Assembly: GCA_934647305.1 (NCBI GenBank)
Contig: CAKUFI010000018.1
Coordinates: forward strand, 1 to 40,928
Reading direction: 5' to 3'
Source of the DNA: an uncultured Clostridia bacterium
Lineage (GTDB): Bacteria > Bacillota > Clostridia > Christensenellales > Aristaeellaceae
DNA: 40,928 nt
Every line of letters begins with the position of its first letter. Position 1 is the stretch's first letter. The translations under genes and the position numbers were made by a program. Under the pieces are notes generated by a model. It was given only the letters and a program-made list of their open reading frames with translations. It ran no database searches and was not told the origin of the DNA. Shown in pieces: positions 1-8,201 of this stretch.

Positions 1-260
1 GGGAATCCCGGAAAACCGGAGAATTCGGGAACTCAAATTTATGGTTCCCGGATTCGTCGAGAGAACCGGCGGCAGCAGTTGTCAGTCGGCCCTGCCGACC
101 GGGCACTGCCCGCCCGGAGGAAGTCGGCAGCGCCGACAGGAGTTTTTCGGGGAATCCCGGAAAACCGGAGAATTCGGGAACTCAAATTTATGGTTCCCGG
201 ATTCGTCGAGAGAACCGGCGGCAGCAGTTGTCAGTCGGCACTGCCGACCAGGCGCTGCCT
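1..260. repeat. Family A hairpin repeats, tandem duplication
   Basis: Two copies of a repeat block in direct orientation. Bases 1-90 and 150-239 are identical, a period of 149 bp, and the window starts inside the array. Each block carries a 35-nt hairpin (21-55 and 170-204) with arms GAATTCGGGAAC and GTTCCCGGATTC around the loop TCAAATTTATG. It is followed by a CCGGCGGCAGCA linker and small palindromes such as GTCGGCACTGCCGAC. No gene is seen in 1-398; open frames here are repeat-derived. Confidence 0.85.
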
Positions 261-398
261 GCCTCTCCTGCTTTTTTCGTATCATCCCTGCGGAAGAACC
301 ATCCGAGCACGCCGCCCACAAAGACGGGTTCGGGGTGGGCGGTGAATGGTGGGCGATTGCCAGAGAGCCTAAAAGGCGGATTACGCAGGAAGGTACAG

Positions 399-430
399 AA
401 AAACTCCATCGTAATTGCTTACGATGGAGT
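399..430 (-). terminator. Rho-independent terminator of ssrA
   Basis: On the minus strand a perfect 12-bp stem (ACTCCATCGTAA / TTACGATGGAGT, 403-414 with 419-430) closes a 4-nt loop and is followed by a U-run. It begins one base after the CCA end of the tmRNA, so it would end the smpB-ssrA transcript. Confidence 0.92.
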
Positions 431-431
431 G

Positions 432-784
432 TGGTGGAGGCGAGGGGGGTCGAACCCCTGTCCGAAAACCCAAGAATACGATGTTCTCCGAGCGCAGTCT
501 GTGCTTTGACATTCCCGCCGCCGCGCTCCCGCAGACAGGATCGCGGCATGAGTAGCTTCATAAAATCCCACCCGGGGCAAAGCTTAGCCGGGCTGGTACC
601 CCGTTTTTATGACGCCGGTGACTTACGCCGCGGGAGGCTTAAGGCCGGCGCTCACGGCATTAGGCCGCGAGAGCGAAATTATTCGTATTGTCAGTTAATG
701 TTTAATTTCCCGTTGATAGGCAGTTCAGGGCTGCCGCTCGCTGATCGAACCCTCCAGATCCCCGTCGAAGCCATTTTCGCCCCC
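432..784 (-). ncRNA. ssrA: tmRNA (ssrA)
   Basis: Transfer-messenger RNA, which rescues stalled ribosomes together with SmpB and tags the unfinished protein for proteolysis. On the minus strand the 5' end GGGGGCG (784-778) pairs over 7 bp with CGCCTCC just before an encoded CCA (432). The T-arm GGGGTTCGACCCC is intact and the 5' part has the typical ATGGCTTCGAC. Length is 353 nt, normal for one-piece tmRNA. The tag frame ends with TAA at 660-662 and reads DNTNNFALAA. The codon before it (693-695) is ACT, then TTA, ACA and an in-frame TAA, so no alanine resume codon is available. Only 10 nt separate it from the smpB stop. Confidence 0.95.
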
Positions 785-794
785 ATGTCGCGCG

Positions 795-1259
795 TTATCC
801 CCGATCGCGCATGGATCGCTCAATTTCGCGCTGAGCGTCGCGCCTGGCCATGTCGTCGCGCTTGTCGTAGTTCTTTTTGCCCTTGCACACGCCCAGCTGC
901 AGCTTCATCCGCCCGTCCTTGAGGTAGACCTCCAGCGGCACGAGCGCGTAGCCCTGCTGCATGACCTGCTCGCGCAGCCTGCGGATCTCCGCCTTGTGCA
1001 GCAGCAGCTTCTTGGGCCGCAGCGGGTCGACGTTGTAGATGTTGCCCTGCTCGTAGGGGCTGATATGCATGCCGTGCACGAACACCTCGCCGTCCTTGAC
1101 CAGGGCGAAGCAGTCCTTCAGGTTGCACTTGCCCTGCCTGAGCGACTTGACCTCAGTGCCGTGCAGCGCCAGACCGGCCTCGAGGGATTCCTCGACGAAG
1201 TAGTCGTGCCGGGCCTTGCGGTTCTGCGCGACGATCTTGATTCCTTCCCGCTTCGGCAT
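795..1259 (-). CDS. smpB: SsrA-binding protein SmpB
   Basis: SmpB (154 aa, the usual length) binds the tRNA-like domain of tmRNA and carries it to stalled ribosomes. The N-terminal core is typical (KIVAQNRKARHDYFVEE, GTEVKSLRQGKCNLKD, HISPYEQGN), as is the basic C-terminal tail (KGKKNYDKRDDMARRDAQRE). The start is set by a GGAGGAG ribosome-binding site just upstream. The gene sits directly before ssrA on the same strand with a 10-nt gap, so both are probably one transcript with the tmRNA processed out. Certain by sequence similarity and context. Confidence 0.97.
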   Translation of the reverse strand: MPKREGIKIVAQNRKARHDYFVEESLEAGLALHGTEVKSLRQGKCNLKDCFALVKDGEVFVHGMHISPYEQGNIYNVDPLRPKKLLLHKAEIRRLREQVMQQGYALVPLEVYLKDGRMKLQLGVCKGKKNYDKRDDMARRDAQREIERSMRDRG

Positions 1260-1287
1260 ACGACTCCTCCTTCCGATCTGTCTTTAC

Positions 1288-1316
1288 AGTATACCACACG
1301 CCGGGCCGTTCGTAAA
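1288..1316 (-). promoter_or_regulatory. Sigma-A-type promoter for smpB-ssrA
   Basis: On the minus strand: -35 TTTACG (1316-1311), 17-bp spacer, -10 TATACT (1293-1288), with an upstream TG giving an extended -10. It lies about 30 nt before the smpB start. Confidence 0.7.
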
Positions 1317-1361
1317 GCCCCTTTCGCGAATTTTCAGGCCCGGGTCGCGCGCAGAAAGCTC

Positions 1362-1390
1362 TTGAAGTGCGGGGTGAAATCGTTTATAAT
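1362..1390 (+). promoter_or_regulatory. Sigma-A-type promoter for the membrane protein gene
   Basis: -35 TTGAAG (1362-1367), 17-bp spacer, perfect -10 TATAAT (1385-1390). The gene starts 30 nt downstream. It is divergent from the smpB promoter. Confidence 0.75.
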
Positions 1391-1419
1391 AGGGGAGAAT
1401 AGAATCGGGAGGTCTGAAG

Positions 1420-3384
1420 ATGCTTGGATTTGTACTGCTGGCGGCGTTTCTGGCGGGCGGCTGCGCGCTGATGGACGCGCTGTTTCGGCGGCAGGGGCGC
1501 ATGACGCGGCTGTGGCTGGGGCTGAGCTGCGGGTTCGCGATGATGATGTGGTTTCCGTCGCTGTTCGCGTTCGCGCTGGACTTCACGTGGGTCGCGCAGG
1601 CGCTGGGCGCGGGTGTGGCCGTGGGCCTGGGCGCGTTTGCGCAGGTTAAGGCGCGTTTTCGGCGCGATTCTGACCTGCAGGAAGCGCCGCGAAGCGACAG
1701 GGAGCCGCCGGTGTGGCTGGTGCTGGCGCTGGTCGTGCCGTTTACGCTGCTGATGGGGTACCTTCAATACACGCACACGCTTCGGCCGGTCGACGGCTCG
1801 CTGCACGTGGGCCAGTCCACGTATGGCGACCTGAACCTGCATCTGGGCATCGCGACGGGCCTGAAGAACGCGAGCTATCCGCCCGAGTACACGATCCTGC
1901 CCGGGACGCTGCTGGGCTATCCCTTCCTGATGGACGCGCTGTCGGGCAGCATGTATCTGTGCGGCACGCCGCTTCGGTGGGCGTTTATCGTGCCGGGCAC
2001 GCTGATGTCCGCGCTGGTGTTCTGGGGATACCTGATGCTTGCCTGGCGGCTGACTGGCGGCGGGAAGCGGGCGGCGGCGCTGTCATTTGTGCTGCTGTTC
2101 CTGAACGGCGGACTGGGCTTTTGCTACGTGCTGGATCAGGCCGGCCTCGATCCCAGCCGCCTCATTTCCTGCCTGAACGACTTTTACAAGGCGCCGGCCA
2201 ACCTGGTGGACAAGAACATTCGCTGGGTGAACGTGATCGTGGACATGATGCTGCCCCAGAGGACGCTGCTGTCCGGCTGGATGATGGTGATTCCGGCGCT
2301 ATGGATGCTGCAGGAGGCAGTCTCCTCGGGCGAGCGGAAGTGGTTCTGGCTGCTGGGCGCGTGGGGCGGCGCGATGCCGATGATTCACACGCACTCCTTC
2401 CTGGCGCTGGGCCTGATCAGCGCGGGCGTGATGGCGTATACGCTCGCGGAGGAGAAGAACCCGGCGAAGAAAAGGCGCCTGCTGGCCGGTTTTCTGTGCT
2501 ATGGCGGGCTGGCCGTCCTGCTGGCCGCGCCGCAGCTTCTGACCTGGAGCGTGCCGCAGACGGTGAAGGGCGGGTCGCTGAGGCTGCAGTTCAACTGGGT
2601 CAACTGGAATGGCGGCGGCCTGATCGACGGCTACTTCTGGTTCTGGATCAAGAACGTCGGGCCGGTCTACCTGTTCCTGCTGCCGGGCGCGCTGCTTGCG
2701 AAGAAGCGGGGGAGGGCGTTCGCGCTGGGCGCTGGGCTTTTGTGGCTGGTGGCCGAGCTGATCCTGTTCCAGCCCAACGTGTACGACAACAACAAGCTGT
2801 TCTACGTGGCCTATATGACGCTGCTGCCGCTGGCGGCGACCTACCTTGTGGCGCTGTACGACCGGATGCGCGGCCTGCCCGGCAGGCGGCTGCTCGCGGG
2901 CGTATTCGCGATTGTGTGCGTGCTTTCGGGCGCGCTGTCGGTCGCGCGGGAGGTCAGGTCCGACTATCAGCTCTACAGCGCCGAGGCGGTGCAGGCGGCT
3001 CACTGGCTTGACGAGCACGCGCCTCAGGACGCGGTCGTGCTGACCAGCGACAACCACAACAACGCCGTCTCCTCGCTCGCCGGGCGCAAAATCGTCTGCG
3101 GCACGGCCAGCTTCCTGTACTATCACGGCGTGGACTACTCCGCCCAGCGTTCGGCGCAGCGGGCCATGTTTGAGCAGCCCGCGCAGTCGGCCGAGCTGTT
3201 CAGCCAGTACGGCGTGGACTATATCTATATCAGCGGCTACGAGCGCGCCAATTACGCCGTGGACGAGGAGACCATCGCGAACAGCTACCCCCTCGTTTAT
3301 GAAAACGACGAGGTGAAACTGTATGCGGTCTCATCTCGGGCGGCCGGCAGGCTGAGCCTGCACCCACTGGCTACCGCCGGATAG
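1420..3384 (+). CDS. Polytopic membrane protein, GT-C glycosyltransferase-like
   Basis: A 654-aa protein with many hydrophobic segments from residue 2 to about 515 and a soluble C-terminal part. The segment TYGDLNLHLGIA (about 135-145), in the first loop after early membrane helices, resembles the acidic loop motif of GT-C glycosyltransferases, with D137 and H141 as candidate active residues. The tail segment LTSDNHNNAVSSLAGRKIV also recurs in such proteins. A role in transferring a lipid-linked sugar is an inference; the family is not identified with certainty. The start follows GGGAGG with good spacing. The last ~14 residues (AGRLSLHPLATAG) and the TAG stop are encoded by an intergenic repeat palindrome, so the original C-terminus has been replaced or extended. 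Confidence 0.8.
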   Translation: MLGFVLLAAFLAGGCALMDALFRRQGRMTRLWLGLSCGFAMMMWFPSLFAFALDFTWVAQALGAGVAVGLGAFAQVKARFRRDSDLQEAPRSDREPPVWLVLALVVPFTLLMGYLQYTHTLRPVDGSLHVGQSTYGDLNLHLGIATGLKNASYPPEYTILPGTLLGYPFLMDALSGSMYLCGTPLRWAFIVPGTLMSALVFWGYLMLAWRLTGGGKRAAALSFVLLFLNGGLGFCYVLDQAGLDPSRLISCLNDFYKAPANLVDKNIRWVNVIVDMMLPQRTLLSGWMMVIPALWMLQEAVSSGERKWFWLLGAWGGAMPMIHTHSFLALGLISAGVMAYTLAEEKNPAKKRRLLAGFLCYGGLAVLLAAPQLLTWSVPQTVKGGSLRLQFNWVNWNGGGLIDGYFWFWIKNVGPVYLFLLPGALLAKKRGRAFALGAGLLWLVAELILFQPNVYDNNKLFYVAYMTLLPLAATYLVALYDRMRGLPGRRLLAGVFAIVCVLSGALSVAREVRSDYQLYSAEAVQAAHWLDEHAPQDAVVLTSDNHNNAVSSLAGRKIVCGTASFLYYHGVDYSAQRSAQRAMFEQPAQSAELFSQYGVDYIYISGYERANYAVDEETIANSYPLVYENDEVKLYAVSSRAAGRLSLHPLATAG

Positions 3385-4110
3385 CACACGAATCTGTCGG
3401 CCATAAATTAGAGCCGCCAGATTCTTCCTGAACTGAAGACTCGAGGCAGTGCCCCATAACCTGCTGCCGATCGGCAGGGCCGACAACCACTTGCTGCCGC
3501 GGGGGCCACACGAATCCGGGAAGCATAAATTGGACTTCCCGAATTCTTCGCGGTCGGAAGACTCGGGCATGTGCCCCACAAGGGCAACGGAGCTTACGCT
3601 CAAGGCTATTGCCCTTCGCCGTCACCCCGCCTGCCCTGCGAAAGCGCCTTTTTTGCGCTTCACCCACGCCCCGCCCAAGGCACTACTTCCCTGCTAATCT
3701 CGTGGTTCAGTTGGAATCGCCCCGTCTCTTTCCAAGCACCAAAAACTGGCTGGGCAGGAACGTATCCTTCTCAGGCCGCACCCACGGGACCGCGTTGAAA
3801 AGGGTAAGGGCCGGGCAGGGCCCGGTTCCACTTGCTGCCGCGGGGGCCACGCAACGCAGGCATAAGACAGGCATCGCAAGCTCCCCTGGTCCCTTTGGCG
3901 GCCGCAGCCGGAGCTGCATTGCGCGCAGTACTGCACTGCGCCTGAGGTTGCAGCATCTTACCGCGATACCTGAGCCTGGTCGGCGGTGCCGACAGCCGCT
4001 GGCTGCCGCCGGACAGAACACGAATCCGGGAAGCATAAATTGGACTTCCCGAATTCTTCGCGGTCGGAAGACTCGGGCATGTGCCCCACAAGGGTTACGG
4101 TCGCCTGTGA
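3340..4110. repeat. Repeat mosaic between membrane protein and Nudix gene
   Basis: No gene is seen in 3385-4151. Family A hairpins in reverse orientation lie at 3390-3424, 3512-3546 and 4022-4056, with loop CATAAATT(A/G)GA. Bases 3508-3584 and 4018-4094 are identical over 77 bp, 510 bp apart. Palindromes of the CAGGCTGAGCCTG type (near 3350), GTCGGC..GCCGAC type and CCGGGCAGGGCCCGG (near 3813) fill the rest. 3590-3960 holds no feature I can name. Confidence 0.8.
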
Positions 4111-4151
4111 AAGCGACCAAGGGGCCAGGATCAAAAGCATGAACAGAAAGG

Positions 4152-4712
4152 ATGGATGACATCATTATGGACGAACAGCTGATTGAGAAGGTTGTGGACG
4201 AGGAGTCGATCTACGAGGGCAAGATCGTGCATCTGCACCTGATGCGCGTGACGCTGCCCAGCGGCAAGCCCGCAAAGCGCGAAATCGTGCGCCACATCGG
4301 GGCGTGCGCGGTGGTGGCGGTGGATGAGGAGAGAAACGTGCTGCTGGTGCGGCAGTTCCGCGCGCCGCTTGGCCGGGTGACGACCGAGATCCCGGCGGGC
4401 AAGCTGGACTCGAAGAGCGAGGACCGACTGGTTACGGCCAAGCGCGAGCTGTCCGAGGAGACCGGCTGCGAGGCGGCAAACTGGGTCAAGCTCACCGACA
4501 TGGTGACCACGCCCGGCTTCTGCGACGAGATGATTTCGATTTACCTGGCGACGGGCCTTACGCGCGGGGCGGCGCACCCGGACGACGACGAGTTCCTGGG
4601 CCTTGTGCGCATGCCCTTTGACGAGGCGATCGCGCGGGCGCAGGCGGGCGAGTTCCAGGACAGCAAGACGCTGTGCGGCCTGCTGCTGGCCCAGAGCAAA
4701 CTGGAGGGCTGA
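4152..4712 (+). CDS. Nudix hydrolase, ADP-ribose pyrophosphatase type
   Basis: A 186-aa NudF-like enzyme, expected to split ADP-ribose into AMP and ribose 5-phosphate. The Nudix box starts at AGKLDSKSED and continues to KRELSEETGC. All catalytic residues (RE..EE.G) are present, but the first gap is six residues instead of the usual five. The IPAGKLD lead-in and the later TTPGFCDE segment are typical of this subfamily. The first ATG (4152) is directly next to its AAAGG, so the in-frame ATG at 4167 is a better-spaced start. It is followed at once by the GH2-like gene, whose ribosome-binding site overlaps its 3' end. Confidence 0.9.
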   Translation: MDDIIMDEQLIEKVVDEESIYEGKIVHLHLMRVTLPSGKPAKREIVRHIGACAVVAVDEERNVLLVRQFRAPLGRVTTEIPAGKLDSKSEDRLVTAKRELSEETGCEAANWVKLTDMVTTPGFCDEMISIYLATGLTRGAAHPDDDEFLGLVRMPFDEAIARAQAGEFQDSKTLCGLLLAQSKLEG

Positions 4713-4714
4713 AG

Positions 4715-6454
4715 TTGATTCGATTGAGCGAGGGCTGGAGCCTGACGGACGGAATCGTGCAGCCGACTGCGCTGGCGAAGCCGCAGGGCGTGGTGCGGGC
4801 GCTGACCGAGGCGGGGGTGCTTGCGGAGCCGGAAAGGGGCCTTCACAGCCTTTCCTGCGAGTGGGTGAGCGCGCGAAGGTGGACGTACGGGCTGACCTTT
4901 TCCCGGCCCGAGGGCGACTTGATGCGCGCCTTTTACCTGGAAAACCTGTGCGGCGAGGGTTGCGTGCGCCTGAACGGCAAAAAGCTGGCCGACTTCTGCG
5001 ACCAGAACCTGTGGGTCGAGTGCACGGACGAGCTGCTTGAGGGCGAGAACCGGCTGGAGGTGGTGTTCGAGGCCAGGCTGCGCACGCTGCCCGGCTGGGA
5101 CGCGCTGCCTGAGATCGGGCTGTGCGGCGATGTGTACCTGCACGAGAGCGAGGACGCGCGCATCGAGGCGCTTGAGGTGCTCTCGGGCGAGGCGGCGCGC
5201 GTTACCTGCCGCATTGCGCGCAGGCGGGGGCAGGAGTTCACGCTGCGGGCGCGGCTGCGGATGGACGGCGGGCTGCTGGCCGAGCGGGAAATTCCCGTGC
5301 GCCTGAGCGAGCGGCATGAGACGGTCTCCTGCGAACTGCCCCTCGCGGGCGCGCCCACATGGAGCGAGCGCGCGCCCGAGGAGGGGATACTCTGCCTCGA
5401 GGCGGCGCTTTTCCGGGGCGATACGCTGTGCGACGAGGCCAGTCTCGAGTTTGCGCGGCCCGATCGCCCGATCACGCGCGCGGTGCAGGTAGACGCGTAC
5501 CGTGCCGACGCGCAGGCGGCGCTGCTGATGGAGCGGCTGGGGGCGCAGGCGTGCGTGCCGCTGCGGGGAAGGCCCGGGCGGCTGGTCGGCGGCCTGACCG
5601 GCGGAATTCCCTGCGCCGCGTATCGGCAGGGCGCGCCGTACAGCGCGATGCAGCGGGAAGGGCTGCTGAAGGAGCTGTGCGGTGGGGCCGAGTACTGGCC
5701 GCCGGAGGAAGCGATCGTGTGGCGGCTGCGCTCGAAGGTGTCCGACGAGCCGCCCGCCGAGGCGTGCGCCGCGCCGTTTGAGGCCGCGTGCCGGTACCAG
5801 CGGGCGATGCAGGCCGAAAACCTGCGCGCACTGGCCGAGGAAAAGCGGCTGCGGGGCGAGATGCTGCAGGTGCGACTGAACGACGCGGACTGGAAGGCGG
5901 CCTCCCGGGCACTGATCGATCAGGACGGCGTGGAGCGCGGCGCCTACTGGGCGCTTTCCCAGGCCTGGGGGCCGGCGCACATCTGCCTGCGCGAGAAGGG
6001 CGAGGGCGTGTTCGAGGCATACCTGCTGGGCGACGGGGCGGTTCGCGACGTGATGCGGATACAGGTATCGGCCTATGACGTGCGGGGCGGCCTGGTCAGC
6101 GGGTGGGAGTTCGTGGCGCTCAGCGAGGGAAACGGCCTGCTGGGCGAGGTGCACGCGCCCTTCCCCGAGGGGGAGGAGCTGCTGCTTCTGCGCACGGTGC
6201 TGCGCGACTCGCGCGGGGAGACGGTCGAGGTGTGCGACCGGCTGGCCTTCCGGGCGAGCGACGACGAGGCGAGGCTGCGCGCACTGACCGAAAGGCCCTG
6301 TGAGCTCGAGGAAACCGAAGCAGGCCTGAAAAATACCTCGGACGCGGCCTGCCTGTGCCTGCGCGCCGGGGACGAATACGGCTTCCTGCTGCCGGGCGAG
6401 GTCAGGAAGGGCGCACGACTGCGCGGGGCCGAGTGGATCAACCGGGAGGAATAG
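4715..6454 (+). CDS. GH2/beta-mannosidase-like protein lacking a full catalytic barrel
   Basis: 579 aa from a TTG start at 4715, chosen because GGAGGGC lies 5 nt upstream and the in-frame ATG at 4673 is deep inside the Nudix gene. The N-terminal third reads like the sugar-binding beta-sandwich of family 2 glycosidases (RRWTYGLTF, CVRLNGKKLADFCDQNLW, LLEGENRLEVVF), then an Ig-like domain. After about residue 370 the beta-mannosidase C-terminal pattern returns (YQRAMQAENLRALAEEKRL, LQVRLNDADW, SRALIDQDGVERGAYWAL, then another beta domain). Between them only ~110 residues remain where a ~300-residue TIM barrel belongs, and no acid/base or nucleophile motif is visible. It may be a carbohydrate-binding pseudo-enzyme. 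Assignment is by motif pattern only. Confidence 0.6.
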   Translation: MIRLSEGWSLTDGIVQPTALAKPQGVVRALTEAGVLAEPERGLHSLSCEWVSARRWTYGLTFSRPEGDLMRAFYLENLCGEGCVRLNGKKLADFCDQNLWVECTDELLEGENRLEVVFEARLRTLPGWDALPEIGLCGDVYLHESEDARIEALEVLSGEAARVTCRIARRRGQEFTLRARLRMDGGLLAEREIPVRLSERHETVSCELPLAGAPTWSERAPEEGILCLEAALFRGDTLCDEASLEFARPDRPITRAVQVDAYRADAQAALLMERLGAQACVPLRGRPGRLVGGLTGGIPCAAYRQGAPYSAMQREGLLKELCGGAEYWPPEEAIVWRLRSKVSDEPPAEACAAPFEAACRYQRAMQAENLRALAEEKRLRGEMLQVRLNDADWKAASRALIDQDGVERGAYWALSQAWGPAHICLREKGEGVFEAYLLGDGAVRDVMRIQVSAYDVRGGLVSGWEFVALSEGNGLLGEVHAPFPEGEELLLLRTVLRDSRGETVEVCDRLAFRASDDEARLRALTERPCELEETEAGLKNTSDAACLCLRAGDEYGFLLPGEVRKGARLRGAEWINREE

Positions 6455-6456
6455 CC

Positions 6457-7056
6457 ATGCTGCGGATGCTTTCGCGAATGCCCATCTTTCCCATGGAGGA
6501 AATCGAGACCGAGCGGCTGCTCCTCCGGCGCATGGAGATGCGCGACGCGCGCGACCTGTTCGCCTACAGCCGCGACGAGGAAGTGGCCCGGTACGTGCTC
6601 TGGGAGGCGCAGAAAAACGTGTCCGAGAGCCGCGCCTACATCAAGTTCATGCTGCGCAAGTACCGCGCGGGCGACCCGGCCAGCTGGTGCATCGTGCGCA
6701 AGGACGAGGGCCGCGTCGTGGGCACGATCGGCTATATGTGGTTTCAGCCCGAGAACAACGCCGCCGAGGTGGGGTACTCGCTCGCCCGCGACTGCTGGAA
6801 CCAGGGCTTCATGACCGAGGCGCTGCGGGCGGTGCTGCGCTACTCCTTCGAGGAAATGGCCATCAACCGCATCGAGGCCCAGCACGAGGTGGGCAATCCC
6901 GCCTCCGGCGCGGTCATGCGCAAGTGCGGCATGCGCCACGAGGGCACGCTCAGGAGCCGCCTGTACAACAAGGGGCGCTACGTCGACGTGGAGCTCTTCG
7001 CCATTCTCAGGCAGGATTATATGGGCGCTCGGGCGCTGCCGGGGGAGAACGGGTAG
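6457..7056 (+). CDS. GNAT N-acetyltransferase, RimJ/RimL-like
   Basis: 199 aa from the ATG at 6457, two bases after the preceding stop and behind GGGAGGA. N-terminal IETERLLLRRMEMRDARDLFAYSRDEEVARY, followed by VGTIGYMWF, AEVGYSLARDCWNQGFMTEAL (acetyl-CoA-binding region) and the closing ..RIEAQHEVGNPASGAVMRKCGMRHEG, is the standard order for ribosomal-protein and small-molecule acetyltransferases of the RimJ/L group. The true substrate cannot be read from sequence. Likely co-transcribed with the two genes before it. Confidence 0.88.
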   Translation: MLRMLSRMPIFPMEEIETERLLLRRMEMRDARDLFAYSRDEEVARYVLWEAQKNVSESRAYIKFMLRKYRAGDPASWCIVRKDEGRVVGTIGYMWFQPENNAAEVGYSLARDCWNQGFMTEALRAVLRYSFEEMAINRIEAQHEVGNPASGAVMRKCGMRHEGTLRSRLYNKGRYVDVELFAILRQDYMGARALPGENG

Positions 7057-7575
7057 CCGGTGAACCCCTCAGGCAGGCTGAGCCTGCACCCGGTTGCTGC
7101 CGCCTCTCCTGTCGTCAGGATGTACGATATTCAGGGTGCCTCCCCCGGCGAGCGGGGGCGTGGCGAAAAACGCCTGTATGAACGCTTTCCCCAGTGCGGG
7201 ATGAGCATACAAACTTCGGTGGAGCCTCTCCCGGCCAGTGGGGGCGTGGCGAAAACGCCTGTATGAATGTTTTCCCCAGTGCGGGATGAGCGCGCTAACT
7301 TCGGTGGGGGCTCCGGGGGAGCGCGAAGCGAAGCGGAGCCTCCCCCGGCGAGAGAGCCTGCAATAAGGTATCACGCAGAATTCGGGAACTTCAATCTATG
7401 GTTCCCGAATTCGTCGCCAGACCCGGCGGAAGCGGGTTATGGGGCACATGCCCGAGTTTTCCGCAAACGAAGAATCTGGAGGCTTCAATCTATGGCCGAC
7501 AGATTCGTGTGGCCGGCGGTAGCAAGCGGCTGTCGGCCCTGCCGACCGGCGAAATTGCGGAAAAGACGCAATTTG
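7057..7575. repeat. Repeat mosaic upstream of frr (families A, C and palindromes)
   Basis: No gene is seen. A CAGGCTGAGCCTG palindrome (about 7073-7090) follows the GNAT stop. An ~86-bp unit is repeated in tandem (7138-7223 and 7224-7307). A GC-rich hairpin with arms CCGGGGGAG and CTCCCCCGG (about 7311-7348) follows. Family A hairpins lie at 7378-7412 (GAATTCGGGAAC arm) and 7472-7506 (GAATCTGGAGGC arm). The loop TTCAATCTATG is the same in both although the stems differ. Confidence 0.8.
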
Positions 7576-7579
7576 CGGA

Positions 7580-7608
7580 TTGACATCCGGCCCAAAAACT
7601 GTTAGGAT
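7580..7608 (+). promoter_or_regulatory. Promoter of the frr-polC operon
   Basis: Consensus -35 TTGACA (7580-7585), 17-bp spacer, -10 TAGGAT (7603-7608), about 36 nt before the frr start. Confidence 0.78.
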
Positions 7609-7643
7609 TATTACATTAAGAAATCAAGCTGGGAGGTACTCAA

Positions 7644-8201
7644 ATGTATAAGGAAATTCTCTCCACCGCAAAGGATAAGATGGGCAAGACCATCAATGTG
7701 ACCTCGTCCGAGCTGGCCTCGATCCGCGCCGGCCGCGCCAACCCGAAGATCCTGGACAAGATCCTGGTGGACTATTATGGAACGCCCACCCCGATCAACC
7801 AGCTGGGCAACATTTCCTCGCCCGAGCCGCGCATGCTGGTCATTTCCCTGTGGGAGACCAAGATGATCTCCGCGGTGGAAAAGGCGATTCAGAAGTCCGA
7901 CATCGGCATCAACCCGTCCAACGACGGCAAGGTGATTCGCCTGGTGATTCCGGAGCTGAACGAGGAGCGCCGGAAGGAGCTGTGCAAGCAGGTGAAGAAG
8001 ACCTGTGAAGAGGGCAAGGTGGCCGTGCGCGCCATCCGCCGCGACTCGATGGAGGCGGTGAAGAAGCTCAAGAAGGACTCCAAGATCACCGAGGACGAGC
8101 AGAAGCAGGCCGAGACCGAGCTGCAGAAGATCACGGACAACGCGATCAAGGAGCTCGACAAGGTGTGCGCGGACAAGGAAAAAGAGATCATGGCCGTATG
8201 A
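7644..8201 (+). CDS. frr: Ribosome recycling factor
   Basis: RRF, with EF-G, splits the post-termination ribosome. 185 aa is the family length. The characteristic ELASIRAGRANPKILDKILVDYYGTPTPINQLGNIS and RRDSMEAVKKLKKDSKITEDEQKQAE are present. A GGGAGGT ribosome-binding site precedes the ATG. It is the first gene of a long operon. In other Firmicutes pyrH commonly stands before frr, but here only repeats and a strong promoter do. The stop overlaps the start of the next small ORF (ATGA). Confidence 0.98.
   Translation: MYKEILSTAKDKMGKTINVTSSELASIRAGRANPKILDKILVDYYGTPTPINQLGNISSPEPRMLVISLWETKMISAVEKAIQKSDIGINPSNDGKVIRLVIPELNEERRKELCKQVKKTCEEGKVAVRAIRRDSMEAVKKLKKDSKITEDEQKQAETELQKITDNAIKELDKVCADKEKEIMAV

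Noticed and set aside
41..922. 293-codon plus-strand frame across the repeats, tmRNA and smpB
   Set aside because: It crosses a certain tmRNA and the antisense of smpB; the translation is repeat-derived.
3618..3664. Stem around GCGAAAGCGCC/GCGCTTC as a terminator
   Set aside because: The T-run lies in the loop rather than after the stem, and no gene ends nearby.
3700..3730. GTGGTTCAGTTGGAATCG, reminiscent of a tRNA D-arm
   Set aside because: No acceptor pairing, no anticodon arm and no GGTTCGAATCC T-arm in the next 70 bases.
4541..6154. 537-codon minus-strand frame opposite the Nudix and GH2-like genes
   Set aside because: Antisense shadow; His/Pro/Arg-rich and without motifs, whereas the plus-strand proteins have recognisable domains.
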